This document shows, piece by piece, positions 1-8,689 of a stretch of 64,000 bases of DNA. The stretch's first letter is position 1. Each line of letters opens with the position of its first letter. The stretch is from contig JANRLJ010000084.1 in NCBI GenBank assembly GCA_033762735.1, forward strand, positions 38,234-102,233, written 5' to 3'. The position numbers were made by a program, and so were the translations under genes. This DNA comes from JANRLJ01 sp033762735. GTDB taxonomy: Bacteria > Chloroflexota > Anaerolineae > Aggregatilineales > Phototrophicaceae. The notes under the pieces were generated by a model, which was given only the letters and a program-made list of their open reading frames with translations, was not told where the DNA came from and did no database searches.

Positions 1-1515
1 TGCCCCTTCGGCGAAGGCGCTGAACTTGCACAGATCAAGCGAGTCGCTGAAGGCATGAATGTCCTGCAAAATCTTGAGCAGTTCGCCCTTGCCCTGCCAC
101 GCGAGCGGATCAGTCTTGAGGCCGATCACGCCAAGTTCGCTGGCGGGGGAGTAGCCGCGCAGGTGACATGCGCCGCGATTGCTGGTCGCGTAGCCCAGCC
201 CCATCCCCTTCAACCCACGCGGATCGTAAGCGGGAATGGCCTGGCCGCGCACCGTCATGCCCAGTTCGGGGTGCCCGAAGTGCTGCGCCAGCCGCGCTGT
301 GCCTTCAGCCATAATATCGCCTACGCCCTGGCGCAGGGCAGTCTGGTCGATCAGTTCGGTCATCTTGAGATGATCGCCCCACGCCAGTGCCATGCCGCCG
401 TTATAGTTGCGCTGGCAGACTTCCATGTAGCAGGCCAGGATGTTGCCCATTTCGATGGTGTCCATCCCGTACTTGTTGCACTGGTAGATCATGAACGCGA
501 CGGACTCTTTGTTGTCATTGCCGCTGTGCGGACCGAATGCCCAGGCCGTTTCATATTCGTAACTTTCAGTACGAATCTTCTCACCCCGATATTCGACTTC
601 CACTTCCTTCTTACAGGCCACCGGGCAGGCATGGCAGGTGGGTTCTTCTACCAGAATCGTTTCGCGAATGTGTTCCCCGCTGACCAGTTCGGCGGTGGCA
701 AACGAGGTTTCCTGGCCGTTGCGGGCTGGGAGCGCACCAATGCTGGCAGTCACGTTCATCAGCATGTTCGTGCCATACAGGCTCAGCCCACCCTTACGCG
801 GTGACGTGATGTTGGCTTCATCCATGATGGTTGCCAGCGCCCGCTCATGCGCTTTCTTAAATCCGGGATGGTCAACAGGCTTGGGCATGACCTTCTTGGC
901 CTTCACCACAATGGCCTTGAGCTTCTTCGCTCCGCCCACTGTGCCCGTACCGCCGCGTCCGGCAGCGCGATCATTCTCGTTCATCCATCCGGCGAAACGC
1001 ACCAGATTTTCGCCTGCCTGTCCAATCGTCATGACGGTCAGGTCTTTTTCGCCGTAGAGCGCCTGAAAATGCCTGACGGTCTGATGCACATCCATGCCCC
1101 ACAGGTCAGTGGCGTCGCGCAGTTCGACCTTGCCGTCTTCGACATAAGCATAGACCGGCTTGTCGGACGCGCCTGTGAAGATAAGGCCATCGAAGCCCGC
1201 CCAGCGCAGACGTGCCGCGCTCCAGCCACCCTGATGGCTGTCCACCACCGTCCCGGTCAGCGGACTCTTGGTGACGACGGCCAGACGACCGCTCATATTG
1301 GCCTGTGTGCCGGTCAGTGGGCCGTTCATGAAGCACAGCATGTTATCCGGGCCGAGCGGATCGCACGTCGGATCGCCCTCCAGCAGATAACGCACCCCCA
1401 GCCCGCGTGCACCGATATATTTCAGCTTCCAGTCTTCGGGGATCGCTTCGTAACCGATCTCGCCTGTCGAAAGATTAATCCTCGCGACCCGATCTGCATA
1501 ACCGCCCAGTGCCAT
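1..1515 (-). CDS. aor: Aldehyde:ferredoxin oxidoreductase (AOR), 3' end outside window
   Basis: This is a cytoplasmic tungsten- or molybdenum-bis-pterin enzyme that oxidises aldehydes to carboxylic acids with ferredoxin. About 505 residues are visible; the family is near 600, so the C-terminus lies beyond base 1. The product begins MALGGYADRVARINLSTGEI, the usual AOR N-terminus. A pterin-binding GRGGTGTVGGAKKLKA stretch follows. The [4Fe-4S] ligands appear as CHACPVAC (C-x2-C-x3-C), with a fourth Cys in DSLDLCKF. The start at 1515 is preceded by GGAAGGAA. The gene is divergent from a PadR-like regulator and two moeA genes, which fits a shared metal-pterin function. Tungsten versus molybdenum and the aldehyde substrate cannot be read from the sequence. 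Confidence 0.93.
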   Translation of the reverse strand, partial: MALGGYADRVARINLSTGEIGYEAIPEDWKLKYIGARGLGVRYLLEGDPTCDPLGPDNMLCFMNGPLTGTQANMSGRLAVVTKSPLTGTVVDSHQGGWSAARLRWAGFDGLIFTGASDKPVYAYVEDGKVELRDATDLWGMDVHQTVRHFQALYGEKDLTVMTIGQAGENLVRFAGWMNENDRAAGRGGTGTVGGAKKLKAIVVKAKKVMPKPVDHPGFKKAHERALATIMDEANITSPRKGGLSLYGTNMLMNVTASIGALPARNGQETSFATAELVSGEHIRETILVEEPTCHACPVACKKEVEVEYRGEKIRTESYEYETAWAFGPHSGNDNKESVAFMIYQCNKYGMDTIEMGNILACYMEVCQRNYNGGMALAWGDHLKMTELIDQTALRQGVGDIMAEGTARLAQHFGHPELGMTVRGQAIPAYDPRGLKGMGLGYATSNRGACHLRGYSPASELGVIGLKTDPLAWQGKGELLKILQDIHAFSDSLDLCKFSAFAEGA

Positions 1516-1677
1516 TGTTCAATTCCTTCCAGATGACTAACTTCGACAAAAGGGATTTTTCTTAAGTATAGAAGCTCAAAAGGCTATTTCGGGTCGGAAT
1601 AGCAGTCTCTAATCATCGATTTGCTTGATGCCAAAACAGGTGTTTCGCGCTAAAATACAGAAAAATGACTAAAAATA

Positions 1678-2229
1678 GTGTTACAGAACATGCGCCACAT
1701 CTCACCCGACGACGTAATCCTGGGATTACTCGCGAAGCAACGCAGTTATGGCTATCTCCTCTTAGAGCACTTCCGCAGTGATACACCGCTGGGGCGCATC
1801 TGGTCGCTGAGTACCAGCCAGCTTTATGTCATTCTCAAGCGCCTTGAACACCGTGAGGACATCGACGGCTGCGAATTCTTTCCTGACGATGCGCCGCCCC
1901 GTACTGAATACTGGCTGACTCCTGCCGGGCGCTTCCGCTTTGAGAACTGGCTGCATACCCCCTTTCCCTCGGCCATTACGCGCAGCATCCGCACCGAATT
2001 TCTCAGCCGTCTCTATATTGCCCGCCTGAATAATTTGCCTACCCAGCCCATCATCGACGCACAGCGGGAGGCGTGTCAGCGCCAGCACCTTCTGCTGATT
2101 GAACAGCGCGACCAGTCCCAGGACGAAATTACCTATCTTTCGCTCGATCTGGTGGTGGCTGAAATGAATGTCATGCTCGAATGGCTGGGACGCTGCGAAC
2201 GGAACGCTACATCGCCCACCATCACTTAA
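1678..2229 (+). CDS. PadR-family transcriptional regulator
   Basis: This is a winged-helix repressor-type protein of 183 residues. The N-terminal part (DDVILGLLAKQRSYGYLLLE, then TSQLYVILKRLE and EYWLTPAGR) matches the PadR DNA-binding domain. The C-terminal half is helical with many Gln and Glu residues, as in the dimerisation arm of PadR proteins. The first in-frame start is GTG at 1678; an ATG at 1690 is equally possible. It lies between the divergent aor gene and moeA, with only 19 bases to moeA, so it probably controls one or both. The effector is unknown. Confidence 0.82.
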   Translation: MLQNMRHISPDDVILGLLAKQRSYGYLLLEHFRSDTPLGRIWSLSTSQLYVILKRLEHREDIDGCEFFPDDAPPRTEYWLTPAGRFRFENWLHTPFPSAITRSIRTEFLSRLYIARLNNLPTQPIIDAQREACQRQHLLLIEQRDQSQDEITYLSLDLVVAEMNVMLEWLGRCERNATSPTIT

Positions 2230-2248
2230 TATAGAAAGTTTAGACAAA

Positions 2249-3484
2249 ATGGTTGTTTCGGAATTTTTTCAGGTTCAGACCGTTCAATCCACGCTGGATC
2301 AGCTTTTCGAACAGTGGCAGCCGCAGCCGCGAATCGAAATCCTCCCGACGATACAGGCTGCTGGCCGCATCCTCGCTCGTGCGCCCTATTCTCCCACCAA
2401 TCTGCCCACCTTCCCACGCAGCAGCATGGATGGCTATGCCGTGCGAGCGGCGGATACCTTTGGTGCATCCGCCGCGCTGCCCGCCTACCTCAATCTTGTC
2501 GGCTCGATCAGAATGGGTGAAGCGCCTGACCTGGAACTACGTGTTGGTGAGGCAGCGGAAATTTTCACAGGCGCGATGCTCCCGCGCGGAGCAGATGCGG
2601 TGGTGATGGTCGAACACGCCCAGAGGGTTGGTGAGAGCGAAGTCGAAGTGCTCGCGCCTGCGGCGGCTGGCGAGAATGTGATCCAGATTGGCGAGGATGT
2701 TCAAGAGGGTGAGGCGATTCTGCCCATTGGTCATCGGCTGCGCCCCCAGGACATTGGTGGCTTGCTGGCGGTGGGGATTCTTTCGGTCGAAGTGATTGCT
2801 GCACCGCGCCTTGCCATCATCGGTTCAGGGGATGAACTGGTGCCGCCAGAGCAAACGCCGCAGGCCGCGCAAATCCGCGACATTAATTCCTATACGCTGG
2901 CTGCGCTTTTTGACCAGCACGGTGCAAACGTCACCATCGGCGGGATTTCCAGCGACACCTTCGACGACCTCTACGCGCTGGCCCGCCGCAGCCTCGACCC
3001 TGCGGATATTCTGGTTGTGACGGCAGGCAGCTCGCTCAGCACACGCGATCTGACCTGTATGGTACTGAATGCGCTGGGAGAGCCGGGGGTCATCCAGCAT
3101 GGACTGGCGGTGAAGCCCGGCAAACCGACGATCACGGCTGTGTGTGCTGGTAAACCCGTGATCGGTCTGCCGGGGAACCCGGTTTCGGCTTTTCTGGTCG
3201 CCCGGCAGATCGTCGTCCCCATCATTCAGCGGGCACTTGGCCTTGTGCCGCCGCCGACGCCAGTGATCCGCGCACAACTTGCCGCCAATATCGCCTCGAC
3301 CACTGGACGCGAGGACACCGTCCCTGTGTGTTTGCGGCGTGAGGGGCAGGTGTGGCTGGCGGAGCCGATCTTCGGTAAGTCGAACCTGATCTACACACTG
3401 GTCAGGGCGGATGGCGTGGTCGTGGTGCCGCTTAACAGCGGCGGGCTGAAGGCGGGAACCGATGTAGAAGTGGTGCTGCTGTGA
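2249..3484 (+). CDS. moeA: Molybdopterin molybdenumtransferase MoeA
   Basis: MoeA inserts molybdate (or tungstate) into adenylylated molybdopterin in the last step of cofactor synthesis, in the cytoplasm. The 411-residue product has the usual length and motifs: SSMDGYAVRAAD near the N-terminus, GAMLPRGADAVVMVE, IGSGDELV, the MoCF_biosynth segment TAGSSLSTRDLT, and KPVIGLPGNPVSAF near the C-terminus. The reading frame stays open upstream to 2168 inside the PadR gene. The ATG at 2249 gives the normal N-terminus and is preferred. Its stop overlaps the start of the second moeA (TGATG), so the two are probably translationally coupled. It probably supplies cofactor to the adjacent AOR. Confidence 0.93.
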   Translation: MVVSEFFQVQTVQSTLDQLFEQWQPQPRIEILPTIQAAGRILARAPYSPTNLPTFPRSSMDGYAVRAADTFGASAALPAYLNLVGSIRMGEAPDLELRVGEAAEIFTGAMLPRGADAVVMVEHAQRVGESEVEVLAPAAAGENVIQIGEDVQEGEAILPIGHRLRPQDIGGLLAVGILSVEVIAAPRLAIIGSGDELVPPEQTPQAAQIRDINSYTLAALFDQHGANVTIGGISSDTFDDLYALARRSLDPADILVVTAGSSLSTRDLTCMVLNALGEPGVIQHGLAVKPGKPTITAVCAGKPVIGLPGNPVSAFLVARQIVVPIIQRALGLVPPPTPVIRAQLAANIASTTGREDTVPVCLRREGQVWLAEPIFGKSNLIYTLVRADGVVVVPLNSGGLKAGTDVEVVLL

Positions 3485-5406
3485 TGAAAGCCACATCAGC
3501 GGAAACGCACGAATACTATCTTGAAGATATTCCAATGGAGGAAGCACAGCGCCGTTTACGCGCTGCGCTTGGTGAACGGCTGCATCCTCTGGAAGGCGAG
3601 GATTTACCGCTGGCTCTGGCGCTTGGTCGGGTGACAGCCAGCCCGGTGTGGGCGCGGATTTCCTCACCGCATTATCATGCCGCTGCGATGGATGGCTACG
3701 CGGTCTATCATCTGGATACACAAAACGCGACGGAGACTCGTCCACTGACGTTACAGGTCGGGGCAAATGCCATTGCCGTCAACACAGGCGAGCCGCTGCC
3801 GCCGGGTCTTAACGCTGTTATTATGATTGAACAGGTGCAGCATCAGGGGGACGACATCGTGATTTATGCCCCTGTTGCGCCCTGGCAGCATGTGCGCATG
3901 TGCGGTGAAGACATGGTCGCGACCGAGATGGTGCTGCCCGCCAATCATAAGCTGCGGCCGGTTGATCTGGGAGCGATTGCCGGCTGTGGACATGCGACAG
4001 TGCTTGTGCGCCGTCGTCCGTTTGTGGTGCTAATCCCCACTGGTTCTGAACTCGTGCTTGCGGGCGATGAGCCGAAACCAGGGCAGATTATCGAATACAA
4101 CAGCCTCGTGCTGAGCGCTCAAGTGGAGGAAGCAGGCGGACGAACGCTCGTACTGCCGATTGTGCCCGATGCGCCTCAGTTGCTTGAGGAAGCGCTGCAA
4201 AATGCGCTCGTTCAACAGCCCGACCTCATTCTGATGCTGTCCGGCTCATCGGCGGGCAGCCGAGATTTTACAGCCCGACTCATTGCGCAACACGGAAAGC
4301 TGCTGGTACATGGGGTGGCCGTGCGCCCCGGACACCCGGTGATTATGGGCATGATGGAGGGTGTGCCCGTGATCGGTGTTCCTGGCTATCCGGTCAGCGC
4401 AGCGTTAACGGGCGAACTGTTTATTCAGCCGCTCATCAGCGCATGGCTCGGTCAGCCTTCGCCCTTCGAGTCGCGCCCGACCGTGACCGCCACCCTCACA
4501 CGCAAACTGCTTTCGCCGATTGGGGATGATGATTTTGTACGGGTCACACTGGCACAGGTTGCAGATCGATTGGTGGCGACACCGCTCAACCGGGGTGCTG
4601 GTGTGATTACGTCTCTGGTGCGGGCTGATGGGCTGGCACACATCCCGCGTTTTCATGAAGGCGTGGACGCCGGGCAGCCTGTCTCCGTCCGACTCTACCG
4701 AGATGAACGACGGGTGCGGAAGGCTGTTCTGGCAATGGGCAGCCACGATCCGATGATCGATCTGCTCGCGCAGTACCTCGGTGATGTCCCGCTGACCTCG
4801 GCCAATGTTGGATCACTGGGCGGATTAATCGCGCTCAAGCGTGGGGAAGCGCATCTGGCAGGGAGTCATCTGCTGGATGAGCGCACAGGCGGATACAACC
4901 AGTCCTTCATCGCGCGTTATCTGCCGGAAATGCCGCTTTCGCTGGTGACATTCGCCCATCGCGAACAGGGATTGATTGTGACGCGAAGTAATCCGCTTGG
5001 CATTCAAGCACTGAGCGACCTGCCCCGTGTGCGCTACGTCAACCGTCAGCGCGGATCGGGGACGCGCGTCCTGCTGGATTATCTGCTGGCACAGGGCGGA
5101 ATTGAAAGCGCCAGCATTCTCGGCTATGAGCGCGAGGAATATACCCACCTGGGCGTAGCGATTGCCGTCTCGACCGGGATCGCCGACTGTGGCCTGGGTG
5201 TGCGCAGCGCTGCCATTGCCCTCGGCCTCGATTTCGTGCCGATTTCGTGGGAGCGCTATGATTTTGTAATTCCCGAGACCAGCAGAACCCATGACGGTGT
5301 TCAGCGTATTCTGGATACCCTCAATTCAGGGACGTTTCAACACGCCCTGGCAGCACAGCCTGGTTATCGGACGGACGAAACGGGTAAAGTTCAGTTGCAG
5401 CAGTAG
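3484..5406 (+). CDS. MoeA fused to a periplasmic-binding-protein-like domain
   Basis: This 640-residue protein has two parts. Residues about 1-405 are a complete MoeA: AAMDGYAVYH, SGSSAGSRDFTARLI, and GVPVIGVPGYPVSA. Residues about 415-640 are a PBP-like domain of the kind fused to MoeA in many bacteria and archaea (AMGSHDPMIDLLAQYL, RYVNRQRGSGTR, STGIADCGLGVRSAA). The fused domain is thought to bind an oxyanion or a cofactor-related ligand, but its role here is inferred. The start is ATG 3484 overlapping the moeA stop; an adjacent in-frame GTG at 3481 is also possible. Paired MoeA paralogues are sometimes specialised for molybdenum and tungsten, which would suit the neighbouring AOR. Confidence 0.9.
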   Translation: MKATSAETHEYYLEDIPMEEAQRRLRAALGERLHPLEGEDLPLALALGRVTASPVWARISSPHYHAAAMDGYAVYHLDTQNATETRPLTLQVGANAIAVNTGEPLPPGLNAVIMIEQVQHQGDDIVIYAPVAPWQHVRMCGEDMVATEMVLPANHKLRPVDLGAIAGCGHATVLVRRRPFVVLIPTGSELVLAGDEPKPGQIIEYNSLVLSAQVEEAGGRTLVLPIVPDAPQLLEEALQNALVQQPDLILMLSGSSAGSRDFTARLIAQHGKLLVHGVAVRPGHPVIMGMMEGVPVIGVPGYPVSAALTGELFIQPLISAWLGQPSPFESRPTVTATLTRKLLSPIGDDDFVRVTLAQVADRLVATPLNRGAGVITSLVRADGLAHIPRFHEGVDAGQPVSVRLYRDERRVRKAVLAMGSHDPMIDLLAQYLGDVPLTSANVGSLGGLIALKRGEAHLAGSHLLDERTGGYNQSFIARYLPEMPLSLVTFAHREQGLIVTRSNPLGIQALSDLPRVRYVNRQRGSGTRVLLDYLLAQGGIESASILGYEREEYTHLGVAIAVSTGIADCGLGVRSAAIALGLDFVPISWERYDFVIPETSRTHDGVQRILDTLNSGTFQHALAAQPGYRTDETGKVQLQQ

Positions 5407-6013
5407 CCGTTGATTATCGTCATACTCGTCATTTAGCAAGACAGCCGCGTATCAAATTGTGCTCATTTTTGATTCCAACCCCTGCTTTTGTTCGCGCCGC
5501 CTAAGTACAGTAAAAGAAGCGATGAGCACTGAGCGATGAGTGTTTGAACTGAGATACGCGCTTATCACCCCACGTTTTCAATTGATTGTACGTAGAGGCT
5601 GTCTGAAGATTAAGGCAGTGTGGTGTGGCAAACCGGCTGCTTGATTTTGCCAATGGAGGGGTCGATCAAATGGGATTCTCAATAGCGCCATGCGTTATAG
5701 TCGTGCAGCGTTTTGGCATTCTTCTTAGGCGGAGTGTGGGCGGTGATGTGGTGGGCAAATAATGCAGGGCGGAAAGCTTATGTCTATTTCAGGGCAGCCA
5801 ACATGAAGCGGCGGTTGTGGTTGAGCATAAGTCTAAACCAGGGGAAAGATCACTCGCCAGGCAGAACATGACGTGCACAATCCTTTCTCAAAAGATGTTT
5901 TACTATTGTCATTGGTTACATGCGCTATCGCTTTCTTCCCATTTTGTGACCATGCTCATTCAACTTTAAGAAACGCTTTTCACCCCTGGGCAGAAGGCCA
6001 GATAGGAAATCTC
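5407..6013. other. Intergenic region of about 600 bp with repeat and possible transposase relic
   Basis: No intact gene is supported. It contains a dispersed repeat (5502-5592). At about 5690-5840 there is a minus-strand reading with two stops that ends in residues HDYNAWRY, which resembles a decayed transposase C-terminus. An open frame continues upstream of the PfkB gene from 5873, but that extension looks non-coding. Confidence 0.5.
5502..5592 (+). repeat. Dispersed repeat, copy A (GATGAG heptamer type)
   Basis: The segment starts TAAGTACAGTAAAAGAAGC and continues with three heptamers (GATGAGC, ACTGAGC, GATGAGT). A second copy lies at 56109-56192 with the same first 24 bases, one heptamer fewer, and a diverged 3' half that still shares the CGCTTATCA and TTCAATT blocks. 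Function unknown. Confidence 0.85.
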
Positions 6014-6991
6014 ATGGATCTGACTACCGCAGACTTCGATGTTGTCACCCTGGGCGAGACGATGATTCGCCTGTCTCCACCGCTGAATGAGACGCTTGAA
6101 ACGGCGCGCCAGTTCGATGTTCATATTGGTGGAAGCGAAGCGAATACGGCAGTTGGATTAGCCCGTCTGGGGCTGCGCGTTGCGTGGCTTTCTCGCCTGA
6201 CGGACAATCCATTGGGTCGCAGCATCAGCGGTGCGATTGCTCGCTTTGGCGTCGATACCCGCTACATCGCGTGGACGGCGGAAGATCGCGTTGGCACTTA
6301 CTACTATGAGCCTGCCGTCTCTCCGCGCGTCGGGCAGGTCATTTATGACCGGGCGCATTCTGCCTTCAGCAAAATGCAGCCCACCCACCTTCCGGCAGAT
6401 TTATTTGAAACGAACCGTGCCAAGCTGCTGCATCTTACTGGAATTACGCCGGCGGTTGGTGCAGGGGAAGCTGCGCTGGCCGCGCTGGAACGTGCTAAAC
6501 GTGCAGGATGGAGGGTTAGTTTTGACTTTAACTATCGTGCCAAACTGTGGGCACTGGAAACAGCACTGGCCGGATGTGAGCCGTTTATGCGCCAGGCGGA
6601 CATCCTGTTCATCTCGCGTACAGAGGCGCAACTCCTGTATCACCTGAACGATTCACAAGCGATCCTCGACCACTTCCACCGTCACTATCCGCAGGCATTC
6701 ATCGTATTGACGATGGGCAGTGATGGCGCGGCTGCCCTTCGACCTGATAGAGAAAGGGCTACTTGCGCAATTTTTCCTGCACAGGAAATTGGTCGCCTGG
6801 GACGGGGCGATGCTTTTTCTGCTGGCGTTCTGTATGGCTATTTATCCGGGTTCCCACTCGATACAGCACTTCGCTGGGGTGCGGCATGTGCTGCGCTCAA
6901 ATCAACTACCCCTGGTGATCTTCCCCTCTTTACCCTGGATGAAGTGCGCCACCTTGCTGAGGGTCAACAGCGCTCCGGCGTAAATCGTTAA
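6014..6991 (+). CDS. PfkB-family sugar kinase (KDG-kinase-like)
   Basis: This ribokinase-fold enzyme phosphorylates a sugar or sugar acid with ATP in the cytoplasm. The 325-residue product has the PfkB N-terminal signature VHIGGSEANTAVGLARLG and the C-terminal ATP/anion-hole motif GRLGRGDAFSAG, whose Asp is the catalytic base. Overall resemblance is to 2-keto-3-deoxygluconate kinases, but substrate residues cannot be assigned. The ATG at 6014 has AGGA eight bases upstream and gives the family's normal N-terminus (FDVVTLGETMIRLSPP). The upstream open frame to 5873 encodes an implausible Cys/Phe-rich segment and is rejected. It is monocistronic, between repeat-rich DNA and a broken gene. Confidence 0.87.
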   Translation: MDLTTADFDVVTLGETMIRLSPPLNETLETARQFDVHIGGSEANTAVGLARLGLRVAWLSRLTDNPLGRSISGAIARFGVDTRYIAWTAEDRVGTYYYEPAVSPRVGQVIYDRAHSAFSKMQPTHLPADLFETNRAKLLHLTGITPAVGAGEAALAALERAKRAGWRVSFDFNYRAKLWALETALAGCEPFMRQADILFISRTEAQLLYHLNDSQAILDHFHRHYPQAFIVLTMGSDGAAALRPDRERATCAIFPAQEIGRLGRGDAFSAGVLYGYLSGFPLDTALRWGAACAALKSTTPGDLPLFTLDEVRHLAEGQQRSGVNR

Positions 6992-7122
6992 TTGTGCAGC
7001 AGTCTGTTACACAGGGATATGCAGGTTGCCCACAATGCTTCAGCAAAATGGCGTTGGAACGCACATTGCAGGAGTTTGCGTTTCGGCGCCAACCGTGCAT
7101 ACGGATCTGATGGAAAACCAAT

Positions 7123-7150
7123 TTGAGCATAAATGGGCGTCCGCTATAAT
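7123..7150 (+). promoter_or_regulatory. Predicted sigma-70 promoter upstream of the broken SUMF1 gene
   Basis: TTGAGC at 7123-7128 and a perfect TATAAT at 7145-7150 are separated by 16 bases. They lie about 40 bases before the ATG at 7192, the start of the SUMF1-family remnant. Confidence 0.6.
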
Positions 7151-7191
7151 CTGCTGATCTCGTCCTGCAATGCTCACCAGGTCTGGCCGTC

Positions 7192-7735
7192 ATGGATGCT
7201 GAACTACGATCAACGCTCGACCGTCTTGATGCGCTGCTGCTTCAACTGGAAACGCGCTATGAGACTATGAAATGTGCGCCTCGCGACGGAACAGGAATGG
7301 GAAAAGGCGGCGCGGGGCACGGATGGCCGCCGCTATCCCTGGGGCGATGAATTCGTCTCCGGTTACGCCAACTTCGACGAGACAGATCGCTATAACGTCC
7401 AGCAGGAACAGGCCAACATCCGATCAGGCCGAGTCGGTCAGCATTTCTATAACGCCCCTTCTGCCCCCGGTGTTTTTCCGCAGGGCGCTTCCCCTTACGG
7501 TGTGATGGATATGATCGGCACGATGTGGGATCTGACGCTGACTGAATACCGGCACGGCAAGAATGACGATCTGGTGGATTATTATCCCCGCGTGATTCGG
7601 GGTGGTACGTGGTTCGTCACCGAGATGTACTGCAATACGATTGAACGAGCGATGTTGAATCCTCATGCCCGGACGAACGGCGACCCCCGCAAAAATGATT
7701 ATGGCTTCCGGGTTGTCGCCACAAGCCCGGTGTGA
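7192..7735 (+). pseudogene. SUMF1/formylglycine-generating-enzyme-family gene, internally deleted and out of frame
   Basis: The C-terminal part (from 7274) reads as the second half of a SUMF1-type domain: RLATEQEWEKAARG, RRYPWGDEF, SPYGVMDMIGTMWDLT, RVIRGGTWF and NDYGFRVV, ending at 7735. The first half of the domain is missing. Upstream, the ATG at 7192 starts a short stretch (MDAELRSTLDRLDALLLQLE) in a different frame. It looks like the N-terminus of a larger Chloroflexota SUMF1 protein. The two pieces meet at about 7266-7274, so the simplest explanation is a large internal deletion that also shifted the frame. A promoter-like sequence is still present upstream. A short functional SUMF1 fragment starting at 7274 is possible but less likely. 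Confidence 0.72.
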
Positions 7736-7753
7736 CGGCGCTTCGTGAGATCA

Positions 7754-8689
7754 TCAATAAGCCATCGCGCGAATGATGTTGCCACCCATCACGCTGGCAA
7801 CCGTCTTCTCTGAAAATCCAAGCTGTTGCAACCGTCGCATCACCGTTTCCACCAGGCCGACCGCGCCGGGGTTTCCGCCCATATGGTGCCACATGCGCGG
7901 ATCAGCCAGATCGGTCGCCAGCACGAGCGAACCCTCATACCCGGCTTCCAGCATTTGCGGCAGCAGCGTCCACACCTGCTGCTCCGGCTGATACTTCGGG
8001 CGCAAAAACGTGTCGTATTCCAGCAGAATTCCGGCGCTTGCCATCTCCCGATGCAGTGCGAAGTCCGGGCGTTTGTCCATATGGCACAGAATCAGCTTAT
8101 GGGGCGGCAGATGGTGATCGAGCATAAACGCCAGGATGGATTCCGCGTCTGCTCCACGTTCGGTATGCACCTCGATGGCACAGCCTGTCGTTAAGGCCGC
8201 CTCGACCGCGGCCTCGAACAGCGCACGAGGCGATTCACTGAAGCGGTCTTCACACGCTGTCTTGATGATGCCCGCCTTCACGGTCGGCGCTTCGGGCAGG
8301 CCTTCCGTCAGTTCACGGATGAAGTGCTGTGCAGCGCTTTTCGCGTCGAGGTCGAACAGCGGCGCGCTGGCAGGATAATAACGGCGCAGGTGAAATCCGG
8401 TGCTGGCGACGATGTGAATGCCCGTCGCGCGGCTGAGGTCGTGCAGTTTTTGCCCGTTGCGGCCACACCCTCCCGGTTGGCAATCGACCAGCAGATGCAC
8501 ACCAGCGTTTACCAGATCGTGCAGTTCACGCTCGATGGCCTCCGCCTGATTGAGAATCGGCGCATCCGATGCCTCTGCATCCACATCATCGATCCAGACA
8601 TGCGTATGGCCGTCCACAATCGCAACGACTGCCGGATCAATCTCCCCGGTCACGGTGTGGAGTCGCAAATGCATCAGACCTTCCAACAC
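7754..8689 (-). CDS. Phosphotriesterase/lactonase-like metal-dependent hydrolase
   Basis: This amidohydrolase-superfamily TIM-barrel protein of 311 residues probably hydrolyses a lactone or phosphoester. Metal-ligand motifs appear in order: HTHVW near residue 28, the bridging Lys region KAGIIKTA near 135, EVHTERG near 170, LCHMD near 195 and LATDLAD near 255. This is the phosphotriesterase-like pattern with two metal ions. It is the last gene of a five-gene minus-strand operon; its start abuts the stop of the upstream dehydrogenase (8690). In this sugar operon a sugar-acid lactonase is the most natural role, but that is inferred. Confidence 0.8.
   Translation of the reverse strand: MLEGLMHLRLHTVTGEIDPAVVAIVDGHTHVWIDDVDAEASDAPILNQAEAIERELHDLVNAGVHLLVDCQPGGCGRNGQKLHDLSRATGIHIVASTGFHLRRYYPASAPLFDLDAKSAAQHFIRELTEGLPEAPTVKAGIIKTACEDRFSESPRALFEAAVEAALTTGCAIEVHTERGADAESILAFMLDHHLPPHKLILCHMDKRPDFALHREMASAGILLEYDTFLRPKYQPEQQVWTLLPQMLEAGYEGSLVLATDLADPRMWHHMGGNPGAVGLVETVMRRLQQLGFSEKTVASVMGGNIIRAMAY

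Noticed and set aside
55..1536. Two plus-strand open frames at the window start
   Set aside because: Both are antisense to the AOR gene, whose FeS and pterin motifs read cleanly on the minus strand.
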